64,000 nucleotides of DNA from Flavobacteriaceae bacterium CRH (GCA_001507425.1 LMAJ01000030.1:28468-92467), one strand, 5' to 3'. Counted from the stretch's first letter, positions 1 to 8,186 are shown. Program-made: numbers and translations. The notes: generated by a model from the sequence alone, not told the origin.

Positions 1-2
1 CC

Positions 3-254
3 GGCGATGCAAAAGCGATTCGAAGCGGTGACTGGAAATTAATTATCAGCGGAAAAACACATGAAGAATGGCTTTATAATTTAGCCCTAGATAAATCTGA
101 AACTACAGATCTTGCTAAAAAAAATCCGGATAAAGTAAGCGAATTGCATGTCGCTTTGCAAAAATGGGAAAAAGGTTTGGTTAAACCTTTATGGCCAAAC
201 TTAACGCATTATGAATTTGATTTTGGCAAACAGAAATACTTTGTCGATTTGTAA
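3..254 (+). CDS. Sulfatase, C-terminal fragment (cut by window edge)
   Basis: The frame is open from the left edge to a TAA at 252-254 and gives 83 residues. It contains the C-terminal sulfatase pattern of a strand ending in SGDWKLI, followed by LYNL and a DLAKKNPDKV helix, as in the tail of the complete sulfatase at 2395-4050 (DGKWKLV, ELYNIETDRGE). The catalytic part lies outside the window. It is probably a secreted or periplasmic arylsulfatase-type enzyme that releases sulfate from organic sulfate esters. Two sulfatases close together, with sulfur assimilation genes downstream, suggest a sulfate-scavenging locus. The family is clear; the substrate is not. Confidence 0.8.
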   Translation, partial: GDAKAIRSGDWKLIISGKTHEEWLYNLALDKSETTDLAKKNPDKVSELHVALQKWEKGLVKPLWPNLTHYEFDFGKQKYFVDL

Positions 255-266
255 TAGTTACAGTAC

Positions 267-356
267 TCCTGCAAGGTTTTCCAAACCTTGTAGGTATTTT
301 TTTTTAACCGCTATCTTAATAACTAATACCTACAAGGTTTGGAAAACCTTGCAGGA
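267..356. repeat. Perfect 32-bp inverted repeat
   Basis: Arms at 267-298 and 325-356 are exact reverse complements over 32 bp, separated by 26 nt. The arms contain GCAAGGTTTTCCAAACCTTG, which is itself nearly palindromic. It lies between the sulfatase fragment and the YeiH gene. It could terminate transcription, protect mRNA ends, or be a dispersed palindromic element. The right arm contains a TTG that could be taken as an upstream start for the YeiH gene; this is unlikely. Confidence 0.85.
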
Positions 357-368
357 AATCAACATATA

Positions 369-1628
369 ATGTCAACTACCTCAAAACAATTTACCATTCA
401 CGAAGACTGGACAGTCGTAATTTTAGGATTTATAATAATCGGGATTTCTCTATTTCTTTATCTTCCTGAAGTTCCTGTTTTTAAATGGTCAAACGGAACC
501 GATTTACTAAACGATGTCTTTGACTTCGGGAATTTACAAATCCTTCTTATTCAATTTCTTTATCTTATTTCTATAGGAACATTAGGTGCTTTTTTAATTG
601 GAAAATCGGTTAAAAATTTTCTCATTGTTTTTCCGATAGTTTACATCTTAACCGTAATTGCATTGATCATTGCAGGAAATACAGCCGTAAAATCCATCAA
701 TTTAGAAGCCGTAATTTTTAGTCTGATTATTGGTTTGGCAATTGGTAATTTTTTCAAACTTCCGGAATGGTTTAAAGCGGCACTTTCGACAGAAGTTTTT
801 GTAAAAATTGGATTGGTTTTATTGGGAACAAGTGTCATTTTTTCGGATATTTTAAAAGCGGGTTCATTAGGATTAATTCAGGCTTTGATTGTGGTTTTAT
901 CGGTTTGGTATTTTGCTTTTTGGCTCTGCCGAAAATTAAAAGTCGACGACGAATTAACGATGATGATTTCGAGTGCCGTTTCTATTTGCGGCGTTTCTGC
1001 AGCGATCGCAACTTCGGGAGCGATAAAAGGCGATCCTAAAAAACTGTCTTATGTGATTTCGATTGTTTTGGTAACGGCAATTCCGATGATGATTTTTATG
1101 CCGATGATTGCCAAATACTTCAATTTTCCCGAAGAAGTAACCGGCGCCTGGCTGGGCGGAAGTATTGACACTTCCGGAGCTGTTGTTGCGTCTGGAACTT
1201 TAGTTGGAGAAACAGCTTTAAAAATTAGCACTATTGTAAAGTTCTCTCAGAATGTTTTATTAGGAATTGCGGCCTTTGCAATCTCTGTTTATTGGACGTA
1301 TACACACAATAAATCGGCTGAAGCAATAGCTTCACAACCAACATTAGGCGTTATTTGGGAGCGTTTCCCAAAGTTTGTAATTGGATTTATTCTCGCTTCT
1401 TTAGTTTTTTCTTTCCTGCTTACTGCTGAAGTTCGGGATGGTGTAAAAGACAGTTTAAAAAACCTTCAAGGTCTTTGGTTTGCGTTGGCGTTTACAAGTA
1501 TTGGTCTTGAAACTAATTTTAAAGATTTACTTCAAAATAATAGCAGAAAACCTTTGTATGCTTTTTTAATTGCGCAATTATTTAATGTAATTGTTACTTT
1601 GATTATTGCTTTTTTATTATTTAGGTAA
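369..1628 (+). CDS. YeiH-family (UPF0324) putative sulfate exporter
   Basis: Polytopic inner-membrane protein of 419 residues with about ten hydrophobic segments. It shows the family's conserved cores SICGVSAAIATSGAIKG and GAWLGGSIDTSGAVVASG. Members of this family (Cons_hypoth698) are annotated as putative sulfate exporters, with weak experimental support. I chose ATG 369; an in-frame TTG at 339 lies inside the palindromic repeat and would add only ten repeat-encoded residues. It sits between two sulfatase genes, so export of sulfate or another sulfur oxyanion released by ester cleavage is a reasonable guess. The transported ion cannot be read from sequence. Confidence 0.85.
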   Translation: MSTTSKQFTIHEDWTVVILGFIIIGISLFLYLPEVPVFKWSNGTDLLNDVFDFGNLQILLIQFLYLISIGTLGAFLIGKSVKNFLIVFPIVYILTVIALIIAGNTAVKSINLEAVIFSLIIGLAIGNFFKLPEWFKAALSTEVFVKIGLVLLGTSVIFSDILKAGSLGLIQALIVVLSVWYFAFWLCRKLKVDDELTMMISSAVSICGVSAAIATSGAIKGDPKKLSYVISIVLVTAIPMMIFMPMIAKYFNFPEEVTGAWLGGSIDTSGAVVASGTLVGETALKISTIVKFSQNVLLGIAAFAISVYWTYTHNKSAEAIASQPTLGVIWERFPKFVIGFILASLVFSFLLTAEVRDGVKDSLKNLQGLWFALAFTSIGLETNFKDLLQNNSRKPLYAFLIAQLFNVIVTLIIAFLLFR

Positions 1629-1957
1629 TTTTATTTTACCCGAAGTTTTACGGAAACTAAACCTGACAGGTTTTTAAAACCTGTCAGGTCTAACATACCG
1701 GATTTACGGCTCTCTAGATGGATTAAAATCCATCCCTACAATGTAGTTTGTTCCTCTGGAACGCTGCATAAAATTCCGGAGGAATGATTTATTTTGTAGC
1801 AACGGATTTTAATCCGTTGAAAAGAACAGGAAATTATTTTTATCATAGAAATTGAAATGACACAACTTTTTCGTCGATTCTTATTCTATATAAACAAATG
1901 AAATACATTAGTTTAAAACCAAAACAACAACTTCTTTCAAAAAAAATAAAAGATAAA
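1629..1957. repeat. Intergenic cluster of short palindromes
   Basis: No gene is seen here. Three short hairpins follow the YeiH gene: ACCTGACAGGTTTT (1661-1674) pairs with 1676-1689; ATGGATT pairs with AATCCAT at 1718-1733; AACGGATT pairs with AATCCGTT at 1801-1818. ATTCC/GGAAT near 1775 is a fourth, weaker one. The first could act as a terminator for the exporter gene. The others resemble dispersed short palindromes that I recall from other Flavobacterium intergenic regions. Confidence 0.6.
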
Positions 1958-1988
1958 TTTGGATATTACGATATTAAATATAACTTTG
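1958..1988 (+). promoter_or_regulatory. Predicted promoter of the sulfatase leader
   Basis: TTTG at 1958-1961 is followed, 19 nt later, by TAACTTTG at 1981-1988. This matches the Bacteroidota sigma-ABfr consensus (TTTG, about 19 nt, TAnnTTTG) exactly. Transcription would begin near 1995 and give a leader of about 400 nt before the sulfatase ATG at 2395. The leader carries two cysteine-rich mini-ORFs and two hairpins. Confidence 0.65.
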
Positions 1989-2097
1989 TCTATAGAATTA
2001 GTAGGGTTTAATTATAAATAACTACATTTTGAAACCAGCAGAGAACAAACAGAATAACATTCTTCCTGAAAAATACACATCTAACACCTTTTGTTAT

Positions 2098-2115
2098 ATG
2101 TGCAGCTGTTGTTAA
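2098..2115 (+). CDS. Cysteine-rich mini-ORF MCSCC (putative leader peptide)
   Basis: ATG TGC AGC TGT TGT TAA encodes M-C-S-C-C, three Cys codons out of four after the start. It lies about 100 nt downstream of the predicted promoter and about 280 nt upstream of the sulfatase. Cys codons are rare in AT-rich flavobacterial DNA, so this run is unlikely to be chance. The frame is also open upstream, with a further Cys codon (TGT TAT ATG), so a longer peptide from a TTG start is possible. A stem-loop follows at 2130-2173. The likely role is sensing cysteinyl-tRNA supply by translation of the leader; this is inference. Confidence 0.5.
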   Translation: MCSCC

Positions 2116-2129
2116 TTCTCAGAAATCTA

Positions 2130-2173
2130 TTCGATTTGATTCGGCTAAACTTAGAATCAGAAAATAAATCGAA
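2130..2173 (+). promoter_or_regulatory. Leader stem-loop after the MCSCC mini-ORF
   Basis: TTCGATTT (2130-2137) pairs with AAATCGAA (2166-2173). Inside it TGATTC (2137-2142) pairs with GAATCA (2154-2159). The two helices can stack, apart from one shared base and a small bulge. It begins 15 nt after the mini-ORF stop, a distance at which a stalled ribosome could change folding. No T-tract follows, so it is not a plain intrinsic terminator. Confidence 0.45.
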
Positions 2174-2286
2174 CTGTACTTATACCTAACTTTATTGAAT
2201 AATAAATAGCAACCTGAGGCGAATTGCTTCAAAAGATATACGCTATAACTATAAATCAAAAATAAAATGAAGACGACACATTAATC

Positions 2287-2340
2287 TTGTTTTTGATTGC
2301 AAAAGGTCATTGCTGCGGCAACGGAAATGACCTGATTTAA
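2287..2340 (+). promoter_or_regulatory. Second cysteine-containing leader frame (...KGHCCGNGNDLI) with hairpin
   Basis: The frame ending at TAA 2338-2340 encodes AKGHCCGNGNDLI. It can start at TTG 2287 or 2293. An ATG at 2267 (MKTTH, stop) is out of frame by two bases; without the CA dinucleotide near 2279 it would read into this frame as one 23-residue hydrophobic-then-Cys-rich peptide. The Cys-Cys codons sit in a hairpin: AGGTCATT (2304-2311) pairs with AATGACCT (2326-2333). The sulfatase ATG is 54 nt further on. I read it as a leader peptide or its slightly damaged relic. Confidence 0.45.
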
Positions 2341-2394
2341 AGAACATTTATCACTTAAACAACAAAAAAACAATTAACAAAAAGCATCGTTACA

Positions 2395-4050
2395 ATGTAC
2401 AATACCACAACAAAACTTTTCTTTTCCCTTCTTTTAACCGGAACATTTAGTGCTGTATCGAATGCGCAAACGGCATCAACAAAACCAAATATCATTTTGA
2501 TTATGGTAGATGATATGGGCTATTCTGATTTAGGAAATTATGGTTCTGAAATTAAAACACCAAATTTTGATAAATTAGCTTCTGAAGGTTTACGTCTTCG
2601 TGAATTCTACAATAATTCCATTTGTGCGCCAACAAGGGCTTCCCTCCTAACCGGACAATATCAACACAAAGCCGGAGTTGGTTTTTTTGATGTCAATTTA
2701 GGTTTGCCCGCTTATCAGGGATATTTAAATAAAGAATCTTTGACTTTAGGAGAAGTTTTCCGTTCTGGCGGTTACAGCACACTTTTATCCGGAAAATGGC
2801 ACGTAGGTTCTGAAGATCAGGCACAATGGCCAAACCAAAGAGGTTTTGATAAATTTTACGGCATCTTAAAAGGCGCTTCAAATTATTTTGACACCAAACC
2901 TTTGCCTTTCGGAAAAACACCTTATCCTGTAAAATTGATTCGCAATAACGAAGAACTGCATCCCAAAGATGATTCTTATTATTTCACTGATGAAATTGGG
3001 AATAATGCTCTTACTTTCTTAGACGAACAAAACAAAGAAAACAAACCGTTCTTTTTGTATTTAGCGTTTACTGCTCCGCACTGGCCCTTGCAGGCAAAAC
3101 CGGTTGACATTGCCAAATACAGAGGCAAATTTGATGAAGGCTGGGACGTTTTAAGAGAAAAAAGAATTGCAAAACTAAAAGCAAACGGCATTTTAACAGC
3201 TGACCAAACAATTTCTGCAAGAGATCCTGAAGTTCCGGAATGGAGTAAATTAACGTACGACGAAAAACAATTCTGGAAAGCAAAAATGGAAGTTTACGCT
3301 GCAATGGTTGACAATATGGACCAAAATGTGGGCAAGGTTCTGGAGAAAATAAAAGCGTTAAAGAAAGATAAAAACACGTTGATTATCTTCATTTCAGACA
3401 ATGGCGCTCAGGGCGGATTTAATACTTATAATCCGTTAGGAAGAGGTTTGGTTCGAAATGACGGACCAGTAGGAACATCGGGATCATTTGATTATCAGGA
3501 ACAAAACTGGGCTTATTTATCGAATACTCCTTTACAGCAATATAAAAACAATATGCACGAAGGCGGTTTTAGTTCTCCTTTTATTGCCTGGTTTCCATCA
3601 AAAATAAAAGCCGGAAGAATCGATAAAGGTACGGGACATATTATTGACCTTGCTCCTACTTTTTATGAATTGGCGGGAATTGAATATCCTAAAAATTATA
3701 ATGGTGTAAACACAAATCCGTTAGCGGGAAAAAGCTTATTACCTGTTTTATTTGATAATGTTTCGACTGTTGACAGAGGCGCTCCGTTATTTTGGGAAAG
3801 AGCGGGAAACAGAGCCGTTCGCGATGGCAAATGGAAATTGGTTTCGATTTATCCGTCGTATGAATGGGAACTTTATAATATTGAAACAGACCGAGGTGAA
3901 ACAACGAATGTTGCGCAGCAAAATCCAGGAATTGTAAACAAACTTTCAGCTTCTTATTTTGAATGGGCTGACCAAACAGGAGTTGTCGAATACAGCAAAT
4001 TCAAATTAAAACCAGAGACAATGCCGGGCGGAGCAGCACTAAAGAAATAA
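2395..4050 (+). CDS. Secreted sulfatase (arylsulfatase family)
   Basis: The product has 551 residues. A signal peptide covers about 1-25 (cleavage near SNAQ). The alkaline-phosphatase-fold start PNIILIMVDDMGYSDLG carries metal-binding Asp residues. The signature CAPTR at 77-81 has Cys77, the residue converted to formylglycine. GKWHVG, PHWPL, ISDNGAQ and the C-terminal DGKWKLVSIYPSYEWELYN follow as expected. It hydrolyses sulfate esters in the periplasm or outside the cell. No carbohydrate-utilisation genes (SusC/SusD, glycoside hydrolases) are near, while CysK and a desulfurase compartment follow, so the purpose may be sulfur supply rather than glycan breakdown. The leader suggests control by cysteine status. 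Confidence 0.92.
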   Translation: MYNTTTKLFFSLLLTGTFSAVSNAQTASTKPNIILIMVDDMGYSDLGNYGSEIKTPNFDKLASEGLRLREFYNNSICAPTRASLLTGQYQHKAGVGFFDVNLGLPAYQGYLNKESLTLGEVFRSGGYSTLLSGKWHVGSEDQAQWPNQRGFDKFYGILKGASNYFDTKPLPFGKTPYPVKLIRNNEELHPKDDSYYFTDEIGNNALTFLDEQNKENKPFFLYLAFTAPHWPLQAKPVDIAKYRGKFDEGWDVLREKRIAKLKANGILTADQTISARDPEVPEWSKLTYDEKQFWKAKMEVYAAMVDNMDQNVGKVLEKIKALKKDKNTLIIFISDNGAQGGFNTYNPLGRGLVRNDGPVGTSGSFDYQEQNWAYLSNTPLQQYKNNMHEGGFSSPFIAWFPSKIKAGRIDKGTGHIIDLAPTFYELAGIEYPKNYNGVNTNPLAGKSLLPVLFDNVSTVDRGAPLFWERAGNRAVRDGKWKLVSIYPSYEWELYNIETDRGETTNVAQQNPGIVNKLSASYFEWADQTGVVEYSKFKLKPETMPGGAALKK

Positions 4051-4065
4051 AGTATCACCAAAATT

Positions 4066-4204
4066 TTTTAACACATAGAAACATAGATTTTTCTTTCTTT
4101 AAAGAAGATTAAAATAAATAATGTCATTTACACATAGCTATGTGCATTAAAATAAGTGAAACGCCTTTTTTGACTTACAAAATCTATGTTTCTATGTGTT
4201 AAAA
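4066..4204. repeat. Inverted repeat with inner 14-nt palindrome
   Basis: A 25-bp perfect inverted repeat has arms at 4066-4090 and 4180-4204 (core AACACATAGAAACATAG and its complement). Between the arms is the palindrome CACATAGCTATGTG at 4131-4144. It fills the gap between the sulfatase and cysK. The inner palindrome shares the CACATAG word with the outer arms, suggesting nested copies of one element. Confidence 0.8.
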
Positions 4205-4253
4205 CAATTATAGCCAACGAGTTTCATTAAAAAAAATATCAAAAATATCAACC

Positions 4254-5174
4254 ATGAAATACCAAAACATTTTAGAAACAATTGGAAATACGCCTCACAT
4301 CAAGCTCAACAAGCTTTTTAAATCGCATGAAGTCTGGATTAAACTTGAAAAGTCAAATCCGGGATCGAGTATCAAAGACAGAATTGCACTTGCGATGATT
4401 GAAGATGCAGAGAAAAAAGGGCTTCTAAATCCTGATTCGATTATTATTGAACCAACATCCGGAAATACCGGAATTGGCCTTTCGTTAGTCGCTGCTGTAA
4501 AAGGTTATAAAGTAATTATCGTAATGCCTGAATCGATGAGTGTAGAACGCAGAAAAATTATCGAAGCGTATGGCGCTGAATATGTTTTGACTCCAAGAGA
4601 AAAAGGAACTTCTGGCGCGGTTGAAAAGGCAAAAGAATTAGCTTCTACAATTAAAAACTCATTTCTGCCATCGCAATTTACAAATCCGGCCAATGTTGAA
4701 GTTCACGAAAGAACAACAGCGCTGGAAATTCTGGCTGATTTTCCGGACGGAATTGATTATCTTATTACAGGAGTTGGAACCGGAGGACATATTACCGGTG
4801 TTTCTAAAATATTAAAACAACATTTTCCGAATCTAAAAACGATTGCTGTAGAACCGGCATTGTCGCCTGTTTTAAGTGGCGGTATTGCAGCTCCGCATCC
4901 TTTACAGGGAATTGGCGCAGGATTTATTCCCGAAGTTTTTAATGCGGAATATGTTGATGAAATCATTACTGTTGAGAAAAATGACGCTTTTAATTATGCT
5001 AAAAAATTAACGCAGGAAGAAGGCATTTTTGGTGGAGTTTCAACCGGAGCTGCTCTTGCAGGTGTTGCAAAAAGTCTCAAAAATATTCCTGAAGGATCTG
5101 TAATCCTGACTTTTAATTATGATACTGGAGAAAGATATCTATCTGTTGAAGAATTATTTGGATTCTTTTCATAA
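4254..5174 (+). CDS. cysK: Cysteine synthase (O-acetylserine sulfhydrylase), CysK family
   Basis: PLP enzyme of 306 residues that makes cysteine from O-acetylserine and sulfide in the cytoplasm. The PLP lysine is Lys41 in SSIKDR. PTSGNTGIGL contacts the cofactor and substrate, GVGTGGHITGV is the phosphate-binding loop, and FGGVSTGAAL follows. Length is normal for CysK. A cystathionine beta-synthase-like fold-type II relative is possible, but there is no CBS extension. It follows the sulfatase and precedes the encapsulin pair, so it would assimilate reduced sulfur and supply the cysteine that the neighbouring desulfurase uses. No cysE gene is in the window. Confidence 0.9.
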   Translation: MKYQNILETIGNTPHIKLNKLFKSHEVWIKLEKSNPGSSIKDRIALAMIEDAEKKGLLNPDSIIIEPTSGNTGIGLSLVAAVKGYKVIIVMPESMSVERRKIIEAYGAEYVLTPREKGTSGAVEKAKELASTIKNSFLPSQFTNPANVEVHERTTALEILADFPDGIDYLITGVGTGGHITGVSKILKQHFPNLKTIAVEPALSPVLSGGIAAPHPLQGIGAGFIPEVFNAEYVDEIITVEKNDAFNYAKKLTQEEGIFGGVSTGAALAGVAKSLKNIPEGSVILTFNYDTGERYLSVEELFGFFS

Positions 5175-5341
5175 TTTAAATATGCAACAATTTAAAAATT
5201 TTATAAAGTAAATTAAACATCATTTATTGTTGAACATCTTTATTTTTAACATAATTTTATTTACAGAGAGAAAATCGAATTTTCAAGTGAAGTCTCTATA
5301 ATAAAATTAACAAAATAAATTAATCAAAAAACCTTAAAACT

Positions 5342-6265
5342 ATGGCAGAATCAAAACAACAACAGACCGCATTAGGCGATGTTGCAGCAAGACAGTTAGC
5401 AATTGCAACACGTTCCGTTCCTCAAATCGGAACCACAAGCCCGCGCTGGCTAACACATCTTTTGCATTGGACACCAGTAGAATCAGGTGTTTTTCGTTTG
5501 AATAAAGTAAAAGACGGCAGTCATATTGAAGTAGATTGTTCAGCCAGAGATGAAAGAGTTTTACCTAATACTTTTGTCGATTATATCGAAAATCCTAGAG
5601 AATATAATCTTGCAGCCGTACAAACAATTGTTGATGTACATACGCGTGTTTCTGATTTATACAGCAAACCTTATAATCAGATTTCAGAGCAACTTCGTCT
5701 GGCAATCGAAACAATTAAAGAACGTCAGGAAAGTGAATTGATCAATAATAAAGATTATGGTTTGTTGAGCAACGTTGCTCCATCTCAAATTATAAAAACC
5801 AGAACTGGCGCACCAACTCCTGATGATTTAGACGAATTATTGACAAAAGTCTGGAAAGAACCTGGGTTTTTCTTATTGCATCCGTTAGCGATTGCTGCTT
5901 TCGGACGCGAATGTACACGTCGTGGTGTTCCGCCTCCAACAATTTCATTATTCGGATCTCAATTTTTAACATGGAGAGGAATTCCACTTATTCCATCAGA
6001 TAAATTACCTATTAAAGACGGAAAATCTAAAATCATTTTATTGCGTACAGGCGAAAGCCGTCAGGGCGTTATCGGGCTTATTCAACCTGGTTTGCAGGGA
6101 GAACAATCTCCAGGATTATCAGTTCGTTTTATGGGTATTAATGAAAAAGCAATTGCTTCTTATTTAGTATCACTTTATTGCTCTCTGGCTATTTTGGTTG
6201 ATGATGCAATTGCTGTTTTAGAAGATGTAGAAATAGGAAAGTATCATGAGTACAAATACTTATAA
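5342..6265 (+). CDS. Family 2A encapsulin shell protein (SrpI-like)
   Basis: The product has 307 residues and resembles the SrpI/MMP-I group of encapsulins, whose HK97-fold subunits assemble a closed protein compartment. Recognisable stretches are LGDVAARQLAIATRSVPQ at the N-terminal arm, PRWLTHLLHWTPVESGVFRL, FLLHPLAIAAFGRECTRRG, and a C-terminal GEQSPGLSVRFMGINEKA. There is no cyclic-nucleotide-binding insertion, which separates family 2A from 2B. Its stop overlaps the cysteine desulfurase start by 20 bp, so translation is probably coupled, and the desulfurase is its expected cargo. In cyanobacteria SrpI is induced by sulfur starvation. Three Cys residues (66, 191, 280) are present. Confidence 0.92.
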   Translation: MAESKQQQTALGDVAARQLAIATRSVPQIGTTSPRWLTHLLHWTPVESGVFRLNKVKDGSHIEVDCSARDERVLPNTFVDYIENPREYNLAAVQTIVDVHTRVSDLYSKPYNQISEQLRLAIETIKERQESELINNKDYGLLSNVAPSQIIKTRTGAPTPDDLDELLTKVWKEPGFFLLHPLAIAAFGRECTRRGVPPPTISLFGSQFLTWRGIPLIPSDKLPIKDGKSKIILLRTGESRQGVIGLIQPGLQGEQSPGLSVRFMGINEKAIASYLVSLYCSLAILVDDAIAVLEDVEIGKYHEYKYL

Positions 6266-8177
6266 TAACGGTTTACCCAACATCGACGATTTGCAAAATT
6301 TAGCAAACGAATTGTTCAAAGCCTTACCTAATGAGTTTCCCAAAGAAATTTCACTGAGTCCGGATAAAAATGAACATCCCCGTGCTGTAAAAGTTGCAGA
6401 AACGTTGTTGCAGGCCGGAAATTTAGGAGATCATAATTTCTCCTCTATTCCTTTGCAGAATTTGGAAAATACACAATCTCCTCCTGCATTTAGCGGATTC
6501 GGTGTGTCTCCGGGTAGTTTTGGAAATAACGGAATTTCATCTTTATATCCAAATACAACAACCGGATTTGATCCTAATAATGATGTTGCTCCATTAGGAA
6601 TTCCACATCAAAATAATGTGAATCTTAATGATCCGCAAACGGGTTTCCACGATGCTAATTTTAACAATGGCGGGACAGCTCCATCTTATGAAAAAAATAT
6701 TTTTTCAGATTTGAATCTGAACCAACAATATTTACCATTTGAAATAGGGAATTTTTCTTTTGAAGCTGAATTAAACGCAGCATTAGCAATGGTTGATACA
6801 CAATTTACAAAACGATTAAGTATACCTTCAAATCCAATTGAAACGCCAGCTTCATATTATTTTTTAGAACAAAATCCTTTTGCTTTCGATAAAAAAAATG
6901 TGAATACTTTTGTTGGATCTTCTTTTAAACCGGAAGAATTCAACACATTAACCGGAACTGGTTTTAATGCAGAATTGATAAAAAAGGATTTTCCGATTTT
7001 AAGAGAAACCGTAAACGGAAAACCACTTGTTTGGTTTGATAATGCGGCAACAACTCAAAAACCACAATCGGTAATTGATCGTATTGCTTATTTCTATGAG
7101 CATGAAAATTCTAATATTCATCGTGCAGCTCATGAACTGGCAGCCCGCGCATCTGATGCGTATGAAACGGCTCGCGAAAAAGTAAAAACGTTTTTGAATG
7201 CCAATTCTGTAAACGAAATTGTATTTGTGCGCGGAGCAACCGAAGGAATTAATCTTGTGGCACAAAGTTGGGGCGATCATAATTTAGTAGCCGGAGACGA
7301 AATTATTGTGAGCAATCTGGAACATCATGCTAATATTGTTCCGTGGAAACGTCTGGCAGATAAAAAAGGCTTGAAATTAAGAGTAATTCCGGTTGATGAT
7401 GACGGACAAATTTTGCTTGCTGAATATGCAAAACTGTTGAATTCTAAAACCCGTTTGGTTGCTTTTACACAAGTTTCTAATGCACTTGGAACCGTAACTC
7501 CCGCCAAGAAAATGGTAGAAATGGCGCATGCAGCCGGAGCAAAAGTTTTAATTGACGGAGCACAATCTGTTTCGCACATGAAAGTTGATGTTCAGGATTT
7601 AAATCCGGATTGGCTCGTATTTTCAGGACACAAACTTTTTGGACCAACGGGAATTGGTGCTTTATACGGAAAAGAAGATCTTTTAAACGAAATGGAACCC
7701 TATCAAGCTGGCGGAAATATGATTCAGGATGTCACTTTTGAGGAAATAAAATACCACAAAGCTCCGAATCGTTTTGAAGCCGGAACAGGAAATATAGCTG
7801 ATGCCATTGGTCTTGGCGCTGCCATAGATTATGTTACTAAACTAGGAATTGATACCATTGGACAATACGAACATTATTTGTTAGAATATGCGACAAGATT
7901 GTTGAAAGAAATTCCAGGCGTGAGATTGATAGGAACTGCTGCTAATAAAGCAAGTGTACTTTCATTCAATTTACAAGGATACACAAACGACCAGGTTGGT
8001 CAGGCTTTAAATAAAGAAGGTGTTGCGGTTAGAACTGGACATCATTGTGCGCAGCCAATTTTACGAAGAATGGGCGTTGAAACAACAGTTCGTCCTTCCT
8101 TAGCATTTTATAACACTACACAAGACGTTGATACATTTATCAAAACGTTGTGGGAACTTAAAAAAGTTAAGTTTTAA
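6246..8177 (+). CDS. Encapsulated cysteine desulfurase with long disordered N-terminal cargo domain
   Basis: The product has 643 residues, about 235 more than SufS. Residues 1-240 are rich in Asn, Pro, Gly and Ser and look disordered; this matches the cargo-loading extension of desulfurases carried by family 2A encapsulins. TGF occurs three times there (106, 132, 238). The catalytic domain starts near KKDFPILRETVNGKPLVWFDN. His360 (LEHHAN) stacks on PLP, Lys463 (FSGHKLFGPTG) binds it, and Cys601 (RTGHHCAQP) takes the sulfur from cysteine as persulfide. It releases alanine and stores or transfers sulfane sulfur inside the shell. Start ATG 6246 lies inside the shell gene; the next Met is at 182. 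Confidence 0.93.
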   Translation: MSTNTYNNGLPNIDDLQNLANELFKALPNEFPKEISLSPDKNEHPRAVKVAETLLQAGNLGDHNFSSIPLQNLENTQSPPAFSGFGVSPGSFGNNGISSLYPNTTTGFDPNNDVAPLGIPHQNNVNLNDPQTGFHDANFNNGGTAPSYEKNIFSDLNLNQQYLPFEIGNFSFEAELNAALAMVDTQFTKRLSIPSNPIETPASYYFLEQNPFAFDKKNVNTFVGSSFKPEEFNTLTGTGFNAELIKKDFPILRETVNGKPLVWFDNAATTQKPQSVIDRIAYFYEHENSNIHRAAHELAARASDAYETAREKVKTFLNANSVNEIVFVRGATEGINLVAQSWGDHNLVAGDEIIVSNLEHHANIVPWKRLADKKGLKLRVIPVDDDGQILLAEYAKLLNSKTRLVAFTQVSNALGTVTPAKKMVEMAHAAGAKVLIDGAQSVSHMKVDVQDLNPDWLVFSGHKLFGPTGIGALYGKEDLLNEMEPYQAGGNMIQDVTFEEIKYHKAPNRFEAGTGNIADAIGLGAAIDYVTKLGIDTIGQYEHYLLEYATRLLKEIPGVRLIGTAANKASVLSFNLQGYTNDQVGQALNKEGVAVRTGHHCAQPILRRMGVETTVRPSLAFYNTTQDVDTFIKTLWELKKVKF

Positions 8178-8186
8178 AATAAAAAC

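Noticed and set aside
339..368. TTG start giving a longer YeiH protein
   Set aside because: The ten extra residues are encoded by the right arm of a palindromic repeat; ATG 369 starts the conserved protein.
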